From Ptychodera flava (taxonomy: Eukaryota > Hemichordata > Enteropneusta > Ptychoderidae), in the NCBI RefSeq assembly GCF_041260155.1, contig NC_091942.1, positions 8,574,501-8,638,500 of the forward strand: a DNA stretch of 64,000 nucleotides, given 5' to 3'. The notes below the pieces were generated by a model. The model made no database searches, had not been told where the DNA came from, and saw only the letters and a program-made list of their open reading frames with translations. Shown in pieces: positions 1-64,000 of the stretch; within the stretch, counting starts at the first letter, position 1, and the number at the start of each line of letters is the position of its first letter. Both the position numbers and the translations under genes were made by a program.

Positions 1-33
1 GGAACCTGTCGTATTTCATTATCACGTTTCTAG

Positions 34-34
<1 letters not shown>

Positions 35-121
<87 letters not shown>
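35..121. repeat. (TA)n microsatellite
   Basis: An almost uninterrupted TA dinucleotide run. It reads as repeated Tyr-Ile or Ile-Tyr in every frame and is not coding. Confidence 0.97.
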
Positions 122-124
<3 letters not shown>

Positions 125-329
125 TTCATTCTTCTCCGGAGCCAACAGTCATAGACAACTCGGAAATTATGATCGTCAGTAGAATTATCTTGGTTCTACA
201 GTGGATGATGAGTTATTCTGCGTATGAAATGTCAATAATATTTGTAGTAAAAGTCGACAACGTGTGTTTGTCCTGAGGAAGTAAAACCAATTTAATGTAA
301 ATAGTCTCTGATGACGTTATTTTATAAAT

Positions 330-850
330 CTCTTATTTTATATTTGCACTTTTTCAATGGTCTGCTGGTATGGCAATTTAAATGTTGAGAACAGAAACAA
401 GATTAGTAAGGTAGTTAAAGTCTCCAGCAAAATTATCGGAGAACAACAAGTGGGCCCCACTGACTTGTACGAGAAACATGTTCTACGTAAAGGAAACTCT
501 ATTATACATTCCAAGTTTCAACACCCTCTACGAAATGATTTTGATTTGCGACCATCCGGTTGCCGTTTCAGAGTACCGGCTTTTAAAACAAATATAACTT
601 TTTTATCAACAGAGCTATTGGGCAACTTGATAGATTGAACTAGTTTTTAAATATATTTCCTTTTAATGATCTGTGTGATTTTTACTTATCGGACGTTTTC
701 TTTTGGTATTTTAACCTTTTAGTGTTTTTATTAGATTGTCATGTTTTATGATTGATTTATTGTGTTTTCACTGCTGCAATGCCAATTGCCCAGTCATAGG
801 TTCATAAAGATTGATTGATTGATTGACTGATTGATTGATTGATTTATTGA
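330..850 (+). mobile_element. 3' end fragment of a non-LTR retrotransposon (LINE)
   Basis: A 93-codon frame (357-638) matches the conserved C-terminal tail found after the reverse transcriptase in many animal LINEs: CWYGNL near its start, then a segment ending HPL, then a PSGCRFR stretch (usually PSGRRYR in the family). A short AT-rich 3' UTR follows and ends in a run of GATT repeats at about 808-850, the expected LINE tail. The endonuclease and catalytic RT parts are absent, so this is a heavily 5'-truncated copy. The clade is not assigned. Confidence 0.75.
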
Positions 851-928
851 TATGTAGAATATATACATACGCACGTATATCAGACGAATACACGTACGCA
901 CATACATTCTCACACACATTCACACACA

Positions 929-1015
929 CATACATACATACATACATACATACATACATACATACATACATACATACATACATACATACATACATACATA
1001 CATACATACATACAT
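929..1015. repeat. (CATA)n microsatellite
   Basis: About 21 tandem CATA tetranucleotides, preceded by a short CA-rich run. The open frames through it (Tyr-Ile-His-Thr or Met-Tyr-Val-Cys repeats) are artefacts. Confidence 0.97.
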
Positions 1016-1072
1016 GCACTGTCCGACCGTCTTGTGAAACTTCCTCTTTGTGTGCTTTTTGTGCAATATTTG

Positions 1073-1183
<111 letters not shown>

Positions 1184-1531
1184 ATGAATGTAATGCAAAC
1201 TCATATGATTTCAAAAAGATGAAGGAAGAACTCCAAGGGCCTGATTACACGGGACGAAAATGTTGAAAAAATCTTAATCTGGTATATCTGAACCTATAAC
1301 ACAAAGAACAGAATATTAATATGTCGGATATCCAGATTTGCTCCTGCCAAGGGGCCGAATTTTTACTATCCTTTCAAAATTTGTCGTAATTGTTTGGGAG
1401 TAGGTAGCGGATTCATAATTTTGACAGAATCGCAAGAAACATTTGCCTGCCCTACCGTCGTCCATTACAACTGAAAGCTTCCTCACGAAGGATTACAAGA
1501 GCAATTGTTTTGCGTTACTGTGGCACTGTTC

Positions 1532-1637
<106 letters not shown>

Positions 1638-2034
1638 TTATTTACTTTGACATGTGTCATTTACATGTGCTTTAATAAAACTATCACCACAAAGTACCAA
1701 AGCAGTTCTATTTTTCAGTCTTAAAGGCTATCTATTTCAAAGAGTAACATTAACATTATCGATTGATTGCTCAATCGTCATTATCCATTCAACTACATTA
1801 CCATATTAACATTTGCAAGCTTTGAACAATCCGACACATCTTTTTGCGGCATAAACCTTCGAATGAACATATTTCTTTTCCGGTTTTATGAAATTTTCAT
1901 GAAGGGATGCTATGATTTTATATTTAAAATTTGAAATAATGTCACTTTTCGTTATTTGACATGATATAACTGATATTTCTGCTTAATATAGATCGCAAGA
2001 TTGAATTAACGTTTTGATCTTGCTTCCTCCGCAG

Positions 2035-56339
<54,305 letters not shown>

Positions 56340-58180
56340 GTAAGTACGGTATTTATTAAGTCAAATTAACTCACTGCATAATGTTCAAACAGGGGCAATA
56401 ATTTTGAGTGAGTGGATCAAAAGTGCATTAGTTAGTGAGGGAGTGACATTTGACTTGACAAGTTACTGGTCCCAGCTGTCATGTCCATAAAGAAATTGCA
56501 CTGAGAATTTGAACATTAAGTTCAATGTTCATTCCGGGACAGTTGCTTCTAAAAAACAGAGCACTTTTTAGCCCCCTTTCTGCACTGATAATATGCAATC
56601 TTGAGTAGTTCTATCAGATATTACATAACACCGAGTCAACAACTTTAATGGTTGTCTGCAGGAGTAAAGTATATGAGGTTTTGAGCTTTGCCCTACACAA
56701 TCACTTATCGCTATCTCTAATCGCATACATTGTAAACAGCTTACAAGATGGCAAACAATTTTAATTAGGATGAAAAAAAACGGTGAAAAGGCTAGTTCGA
56801 CGAGATATTTTTGCTCTGTTTTTTAGATGGGATTGTCCCGTCATGTTGTAACATATATTATGATCATGCCTCACACATCAAAAGTTGCGTGCCCCCCCAA
56901 AGCATTAAACGATAACTTGCTGATAACATAGCACGCCGCATAGTCATCATTGGACCAAAATGAAGTGGAACGACTTTGAAGTTGTCAACGTCAGGTTGAT
57001 CAAATATGATCAAATTACACATTTTACATAGAAAATCCGGTGTTTGTTCAAAATGGATTAGTCTCATTCTTACAGAGTTTGGTTTTTCATTAAATTCAAG
57101 CATATAATTGACATTTGCATGCTGAGCCTCAACAATTTGTATTGAAAATGTTTAGTACAGGCATATCAAAACAAAACAGACCAAAGAGAGGGACTATGTG
57201 CCCAAAGGCAAATGATAATTTCCCGATGTCAGCAAGACAAATGATCACTTGCCCTGAGGGTACATTGTTACTTGTTTAGGCTATGGAGTTTTTATAACAT
57301 GCACCTCTTACAGACAGCACTCGTCATTTGATTTAAGAGTTTCTGTGTTTGGCACTGACGGGTGATTTGACAGTAAGGTACAATTGTTTACTATGACACA
57401 CAACATAATACGATGTGTTGATTGCGGCGCCTTCTCTATCGTACAGAATGTTATGAAGTCAAACTCTGTAGCAGAACTTTACCTCTCGAAAATGTAACAG
57501 AAATCTTTTCCGATGAAACCATATAATTAGTTCAAAATTAGACAGCCTGGCAAATCACACCAGAAGACTATAATATTTTGACATCACAAGGCATGTTTTT
57601 GTAAGGATAAATCATTTTTCTGGAACATTCAAATGAATGCCAAAAGTTGAAACCAGTCCTAAAACAACACATGAGTATAGTACCCATAAGTGTACGTTCA
57701 ATATATTATGAACACCCAGCGCAGTCCTTCTGACTTTAAAGGCACTGTTCGCGATCGCTGGGATCGCTTTGGTCTAGTCTGTAAGAGGATTATGGAGGTG
57801 TGATAGCCTTTAGTTTTCATTTGAAATTACAATCTGGTGGCTAAATTTACTGATTTGATAATGGTGCCAACACAGGCCTTTAATAATGACAACCGCCTTC
57901 TACCGAGTATTCAATGTACATCAAACTTACAAACTCCCCCAAAATTTGCTGTTTCAACAGAATAGCTGAGATTGAGGTCATTGCTATATAAACATGAGTA
58001 GTAGTATGCAAAGTGGGGATACTGGAATCAGTGAGAACACCCCTCTTTTTGAGCCTCCCTTTTAACTTTTCTGTTTGAATTGGCAAATGGAAACTCCCAG
58101 CGCCCCAAGTTGCTCACTTGTAGCATTTTAACCCTTAATTTTACATACTAAGCCCCTGGGCACACATTTTAACAGGTAGG
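56340..58180. other. Intron or intergenic sequence after R48
   Basis: 1.8 kb read for a further EGF exon, a transmembrane or avidin-like exon, and a stop codon with poly(A) signal; none was recognised. Unique AT-rich sequence. Confidence 0.5.
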
Positions 58181-58207
58181 AACACTCACTTAGAGAAATG
58201 AGAACAC

Positions 58208-59015
58208 ATGGGTAGGAACACATTTGTCGAGAGGACAACCGTGCACAGAAGAAGCAATATTCCACCCTCAGCCTATGAGGAGATACGAACAGGCAAGCTG
58301 GGATTCCGAGAGGTTAAAAGGAGCTATTACGGACACACACAATACAAAAAGATCCAGCAAGGAGAGGAGATTCCCCCTCGCATTTCCTTCCTGAGGCTCG
58401 AGCAGGACACCAGTGCGAGATTCTAGACGATTTCTCAGCTATGCTACAGGCACGCCCGGAACTATTCCTATCCCACGAAGTATGCAAGCTCTTGGTTGGT
58501 GCGAAAGATGTTAAGCAGTTCTACACTTTTGTCCAACTACGGGATTTCCCTCAGCAGTTTTTGCTGAATCTGTGGGCTACAATGGCACTATTTCCTTGCT
58601 TTTGGATATGTACAGGACATCATGGATATGCGAGTCCACAAAAGAGGCAGGCCTTCTTTTCATACGGCAAACTTCTACTACCAGAAGGCTACAAATGGTT
58701 TCTACAACCAGAATTCAATGAAAGGCAGCCAGGTCGGCAGTCAGATGATGGCACTGCACGCACATCTGCAGTCGAGCGCCTCGATACTGCTTGCCATTAT
58801 GGATCCCACAACCATAGAACCCATAGCAAAAAGTGTATCTCAAAAACTAAGGCATGCAAGAGACCGGAGACCCATGGTCACCCAAAGAGCAAGAAACTAA
58901 AGACCCGCATACAACCAAAGAGCAAGAAACTGGACAGACACCTACACAAGAGCAAGAGGACTTTTGCAGCTGCAAAGACGGGTTGCATCTGGCAAAATAG
59001 TGTGGAACATTGAAA
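58208..59015 (+). other. Unidentified coding-like block, broken
   Basis: GC-richer than the introns and rich in overlapping open frames with protein-like composition (for example LSHEVCKLLVGAKDVKQF at about 58,470 and FYYQKATNGFYNQNSMKG at about 58,665), but no single frame spans it. The end is a run of Lys/Ser repeats from ACCAAAGAGCAAGAAACT duplicated in tandem. I do not recognise the family. It looks like a fossil mobile or virus-like sequence; together with 61.92-64.0 kb it may be one element split by later insertions. Confidence 0.4.
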
Positions 59016-59089
59016 AGAAAGACAACTTGTGTTTGCACAGGATAAAAATTACAAATGATCTTAAATGAGGGATAAAACTGCAGTGATCG

Positions 59090-59455
59090 AAAATGAATAC
59101 AGTAAAATATTGGCCGTCCAGCAGGAGTTAAAATACTTGTTAGAAGGCAGAGGATAAAAACTGCAGCAAGTTAAATCAAATAGAGTAAAATACTGACGGA
59201 CCAAATACTTGCAAATCGCAGAGAAAAAAAAAACATAGAGACATTTTGGCTGCAACCCTATGTCAGTACTGATGAAGGGTTGCACCCAAAACATCTCTGT
59301 GTTTTTATTCTGTGTAATTTGCAAGTTTTATTTCCCACTGCTGGTCGGTCAGTATTTTACTCTATTTGTTTCAACTTGTTGCAGTTTTTATCCTCTGCCC
59401 TTTAACAAGTATTTTATCTCCCATTGGTCCGCCAATATTTTATTGTGTTCGTACT
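59090..59455. repeat. Long inverted repeat, about 170-bp arms
   Basis: The left arm (59,090-59,259) and right arm (59,275-59,455) are reverse complements with about a tenth of positions different; shared landmarks are GGCAGAGGATAAAAACTGCA against TGCAGTTTTTATCCTCTGCC and GGGTTGCA at the loop. The loop is about 15 nt. A foldback without coding content. Confidence 0.9.
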
Positions 59456-59564
59456 GGACTATTTGAACCACCATGAAATTGCAAAACCTCTAGGCAGCAT
59501 GCCGGTGCGACAGAGTAGAGGATTGTATCTGGCGAAGGATATAGGCTATAGCGTACCCAGTTTG

Positions 59565-59690
59565 CATCAGCATTGCAAGCCACTAGAGCCCCATCAGCAT
59601 TGCAAGCTGCTACTAGAGCGCCATTGACATTGCAAGCTATAAAGAGTCCCATGTACATTGCGAGCTAGTAGGTCACTAAGAGCTCCATGG
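59565..59690. repeat. 27-30-bp minisatellite, four units
   Basis: CATCAGCATTGCAAGC recurs at 59,565, 59,592, 59,622 and 59,650 with increasing change, separated by CACTAGAGCC-like spacers. It abuts the 5' end of the LINE. Confidence 0.88.
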
Positions 59691-61920
59691 TATTGTGAAG
59701 AGCTACTATTGCTACAGAAAACTGTGCGACGACTAGAGACAAAATATCGCGCCACAAACCTCGAGATTGATCCTCAGATTTTCCTGACAAGATGGAATGA
59801 ATACTTTCGCCGCTGTGATGATTTGAAGGCTGACTACCATAGGACTCGCATTGAAGAGGCAGATAATAAGAGGCTGTTCAAGATCATTGCTGAGTTGACT
59901 GAGGCGAAGGAGATTCATGCCAAAGAGCTACCTTGGCAAATTCCATCGAAGGAAATTCAATCTGAATTCATGAACTCCTTCAACACAAAAGTCTCTAAAA
60001 TTCACGAAGGTTTACCCGGTGTCAGTGTTGACAGTGACTGCGTTTTACCATCCCATACATTTCCAGCTTTCAGTAATGTGTGTGCAGACCAAGTTAATAC
60101 CCTAATTCAATGAGCAGCGCCAAAATCATGTGATCTTGATGTACTGCCAGCGAACTATATCAAGAAATTTGCCAGTGTTCTATCGCCATTCCTGGCTCAT
60201 CTCTTCAATGAATCGCTGTCATCTGGAAGTGTGCCTAGTCACTTTAAATCTGCCTTCATCCAACCACTGCTCAAAAAACCTGACCTCAACCCAAACATCC
60301 TGAAGAGTTATCGACCGATATCAAATCTACCATTCTTATCTAAAGTTCTTGAGCGCATTGTTGCATCGCAGTTGAGCAGTTACCTCAGTGATCACTCTCT
60401 GTTTTCCAAGTTTCAGAGCGCATATTGCGCTCATCGCAGTACAGAGACTGCCCTTCTGCGTGTCCATAATGACATCATCCTTGCTCTCAATGACAAAAAC
60501 GACGTTCTCCTCATCATGCTGGACTTGTCGGCGGCTTTTGACACAGTCGATCATGAGATACTACTTCATAGACTTCAATTTTTGTTTGGTGTCACAGGTA
60601 CAGCTCTATCGTGGTTCAAGTCTTATCTCAACCATCGCAATCAGTGCGTCAAAGTTGGCTCTGCAGCATCAGCTAGTACACACATGAAGTATGGTGTTCC
60701 TCAGGGCTCAGTTCTGGGCCCAATTCTTTTTACTGTACACATCACCACTTGAAGACATCATCGTCCAGCATGGTTTTAATCCTATGATGTATGCGGATGA
60801 TACACAGATTTATGCTGTGTGTAGCAGACCTGATGAAGTTCGAGTTTCTGTCGAGGTATGCGTCAACGAAATCCGCTGCTGGATGAAATCCAATATGCTT
60901 CTACTTAATGATGAGAAGACAGAGTTGGTTCAGTTTTCGTCTCGTCTCAGATCCGATGCAGTGAAACTCTCATGTCTAAGGATTGGCGAGTCAGATATTG
61001 CCCCTTCTGTTACAGTTCGCAATCTCGGTGTGAAATTTACTCATGACAGCTCGATGTCAGACCATATCAGCCACATCTGTAAGAATGGATTTTATTCATT
61101 GCGAAGAATTGGCAAGATCCGTCAATTGTTGGACAGACCCACCACAGAAAAGATGGTCCATGCATTTATAACTTCTCAGCTGGATTACTGCAACAGCCTT
61201 TTGTATGGTGTTGGGAAATTTCAGCTCGGACGCCTTCAATCACTTCAGAATGCTGCAGCTCGCCTTGTCTCGCGCACTCGAAAATTTGATAATATAACAC
61301 CTGTTTTCATTGATCTACACTGGCTGCCCGTAGAAGCTAGAATTAAATTCAAAATCTTGTTGACGACCTATAAAATAGTTCATCGTGTTGCTCCACTTTA
61401 TCTCATGGATCTGATCGAGATATACACCCCTACCAGAGATCTCAGATCAAGTAATTCGTTACGCTTAGTGCCACTGCGTGGAATGTTCAACAAGGCATAT
61501 GGGCAGAGAGCTTTCTCTGTCTGCCACCTTCTCTATGGAACTCATTGCCTCCTGATATTCATAATGCCAGCTCAGTTGACTGTTTTAAGCGCATTTTAAA
61601 GACTCACCTTTTTGTAAAGCACTATTTCTAATGTTTTGGAAGGTCACCATTTTACCGTAACCGCTGATGCTTGATTTATTTTAACGTTTTCTGCTATTTA
61701 CTCTGTATAATTTTAATAATGTTTTTTATATTTTGACTGTTTTTACTCTGTAGAAATTTTCATCATTTTTTTTAACCATTTATGTTTTTAGCCTAATTTG
61801 ATCGTTTTTACGTTTTAGTTTGTCATGCTTTGCTGGTATTTTATCAATTTTTAAATGTGTAAAGCGCACTGAGACGTATGTGTAGTGCGCTTTAAAGAAA
61901 TAAATATTATTATTATTATG
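59680..61920 (+). mobile_element. CR1/L2-type LINE, 5'-truncated
   Basis: It starts in the linker between endonuclease and RT (RAPWY near 59,685) and runs through a complete RT with SYRPISNLPFLSKVLE, the LDLSAAFDTVDH motif, GVPQGSVLGP and YADDTQIY (about 60,789), then the C-terminal LDYCNSLLYG and LHWLPVEARI segments. One in-frame TGA (60,111) and one frameshift near 60,735 break it. The 3' UTR ends with the stem AAAGCGCACT/AGTGCGCTTT (61,861-61,892) and an ATT-repeat tail, typical of CR1/L2. The endonuclease is missing. Confidence 0.92.
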
Positions 61921-64000
61921 GTCCCTCCAGAAAAGCATAACAGCACACCCTCGCCCAAGGCCACATGAGGCTGGAGAATCCCAAGAAGCATGACCTCCCC
62001 CTCAAGCCCAAAAAAATTGAAGTGCCGACCTTGATAATGCAGCACAGATGTATAGTCTCCATGCCGCAGCCATATATTGTGTTTTACTGCAAACCCCAGT
62101 GGCAACTGCAGGTGCCCGGTACCTGCTTAGTCCACTGACCAATTGCCCCTCTTCTTAGGCAGTCGGAGGTACCCACTAGCTGGTAAGTCCCCTTACTGAT
62201 TTGCATCTCCTCTGGTCATCAAGTGGCTGGCTGGGCTATTCCCGGTGCCCTGTAGTACTGCCCTGCACCGAGAACTACCTGCTGCAGCAAGGGATAAAAC
62301 ATATCATGAACACACTGTTTGGCAAGAAGGTGAAGGTGAATAATTTATTTGGAGGAACAGACCTCACCAAATTTAAAGGCATCATCTTGGCCACATCAGT
62401 GCAGAATTGATTTAAGCTGAATGATTTAATATGCCTCCTAAACTGGTCAGAAATGGAAATTCGAGGAGGAGGAGAAGAAAAAGAAAGAAACCTAAAGAGG
62501 ATGGCAACCAAGGCTAGGATAAAATGGTGGGTGTGGATAGTGTGCCACAAAGGCAACAAGGAGGTTTTTGCGCCTAAGGCCAGACTTTCACGATTTGTGT
62601 TTCTTTTGGGTGACTTTAACAGAAAAAATGGTTTGGTGATAGTTGCATCTCACCTGCCACCGAAAACCACCAACACTGGTAGCATTCATTTTCCAAGGCA
62701 AGTGTCTTACAATTACTACAGCGGAAAATTAGTGAGGACAAACAACATTTTTGACAGCACTTGTGTAGGCTGCCTCCTTTCGAGAAACTACTGGACATCC
62801 TACATTTTTGTCAACCTTTGCTATAGGACATCCCCTCAAGGAAACAACAAGACAATCAACACTTTCAACTGATGGAGCAAACCAGTTACACCATTGTCGT
62901 AAAGAGAGCAATCACACTTGTCACCTCGCACTGTAACTATTTGGCCCACGTGGTGTCTGCGTTCCGATTTGCACACACTGCTATGTATCGCCTGGGTCTT
63001 CTGAGAAGCTGATCCACGACACAAAACACACCACCAAGAAGTGCTCAGACATGAACAAAACAAAAAGAGCCACCAAGGTCAAGCAAAGGTTTGCAGCGCT
63101 CGTTTGTCAACTCACATGGCTCCCGGCTGGATGTCATCTGGTTGGTGACGTTCTTTAGCAAAGTCAAGATGTTCTTGAGCATCCTCTGGTTGCAATGATC
63201 TTTCATCACTTCACGATGCCACAAAACAACCACCAGTTGGCAGCGTTCATTCACCAACTTGCATAGCTCCTTGATGTCATCTGGCTGGTTGTGGTGTTTC
63301 CACAATACATAAAACTCCTGGCAATCCTGTGGTGGGGTGGGCCATTCCACAAGACACAGCACTCTTAGACTCATGTGGCTGGCACCGGGCTTACCTCAAT
63401 TTATTAGAATGAAGATTCCACCAGAGCAACTATTTTTAGGCAACCTCTGGGGGCTCAGACATGGAAAGTAAACCAGCAGAGAATGGTTTGGAACAAAATA
63501 CCCCAAAGTTTCAGCAATCATGGGGCCTGATCGGCAAAGGTTTTGGGCATTTCAAGAACAACTACGGCAAGGAAGCCTTCATCAAGTATTTCCTGACTCC
63601 AGGGAAGGAGATGAAGTACTTGGAAATATAAAACCCCGAAAGGCAGGGTGAGGGAGGTGACCTGGAAAGGTAAAACAACCACCAATCCAACCCCAAAACA
63701 GTACAATACTTCAAGAGGCTCCTTAACGGGGAGACAGTGATGGTTAACAATTTGGTATGCAGGAGGGACATCGCCAAGGGGTTATAGTCACCAGACCCAT
63801 GCAGAAGAGATTTAAGCTGAACAACATGTCACGCCTCATGAACTGGGCAGAATAGGAATTCAAGGAGGAGGAGGAGAATGAAGAATCTAAGGAGGGAAGA
63901 GAATGGGCAAAAAGTTCATTAACAACGAAAGAAGGGGGTTGGAGTCACAAATGCAAGAGGAGACCACCAGTGTTTGGAAGGCCTGTAGACCAACTTTACA
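61921..64000. other. Unidentified coding-like block, broken, with internal repeats
   Basis: GC-richer sequence with many short open frames on both strands. A block at about 62,395-62,500 recurs in diverged form at 63,797-63,895 (TTTAAGCTGAA, then AACTGG.CAGAA and a GAGGAGGAGGAGAA run), and a second pair lies at 63,089 and 63,236 (TGATGTCATCTGG-like core, about 147 bp apart). Protein-like stretches include GKEAFIKYFLTPGKEMKYLE near 63,575. No family is recognised. It is probably a fossil mobile or virus-like element that runs off the window. Confidence 0.4.

Noticed and set aside
62616-62798. Minus-strand Cys cluster (FRCSNCKTLALENECYQC) resembling the zinc-binding tail of P2X7-like proteins
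   Set aside because: Only one short stretch agrees, the usual final Cys pair and downstream conserved segment are missing, and flanking frames do not extend the match.

Overview
This is genomic DNA from an animal, AT-rich and dense in microsatellites. Single-domain exons separated by phase-1 introns, a CUB domain followed by a long EGF array, a BEL/Pao LTR element, two non-LTR retrotransposon pieces and many palindromic elements fit a marine invertebrate deuterostome (hemichordate, lancelet or echinoderm). That assignment is inference; the sequence alone does not settle the phylum.

One gene on the + strand dominates about 2.0-56.3 kb. Its exons in order are two tiny cysteine-rich exons (2,035 and 13,638), an EGF-like exon (14,781), a CUB-like exon (15,247), and then 48 separate exons (R1-R48, 18,239-56,339). 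Each R exon encodes exactly one EGF-like repeat of about 38-43 residues. Every exon begins after AG and ends before GT (one GC) with phase-1 boundaries on both sides, so any exon can be gained, lost or skipped without changing frame. The EGF repeats are not ordinary six-cysteine EGFs. They carry two extra cysteines, one between canonical Cys3 and Cys4 and one between Cys5 and Cys6, with the consensus C-x4-C-x5-C-x6-C*-x4-C-x-C-x2-C*-x5-C. Both extra cysteines are present in 47 of 48 repeats. Together with the N-terminal CUB-like domain this resembles sea-urchin fibropellins in layout but has a distinct repeat type. No signal peptide, start codon, terminal exon or stop is visible, so the gene probably runs past the window on at least one side.

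The array grew by local duplication. The first two tiny exons are paralogous, R3-R4 and R5-R6 are a recent 1.5-kb tandem duplication, and R1/R14 share flanking intron sequence. One decayed EGF exon (15.94 kb) and one exon with a one-base loss (R20) show the array also loses members.

The introns host many elements: a near-whole but broken BEL/Pao retrotransposon (4,724-12,201) nested inside a palindromic foldback; a 2.5-kb hairpin-ended element filled with a 149-bp tandem array (20,509-23,064) and a short relative (41,054-41,833); four near-perfect palindromes; a 1.5-kb foldback with about 460-bp arms (47,482-48,972); a 502-bp TIR element (28,854-29,355); a small TIR element (2,373-2,563); and (TA)n tracts of up to about 100 bp.

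From 56.3 kb the EGF array stops. The last 6 kb hold a GC-richer, coding-like but broken block I could not identify (58.2-59.0 and 61.9-64.0 kb), split by a long inverted repeat, a small minisatellite and a 5'-truncated CR1/L2-type LINE (59.68-61.92 kb).
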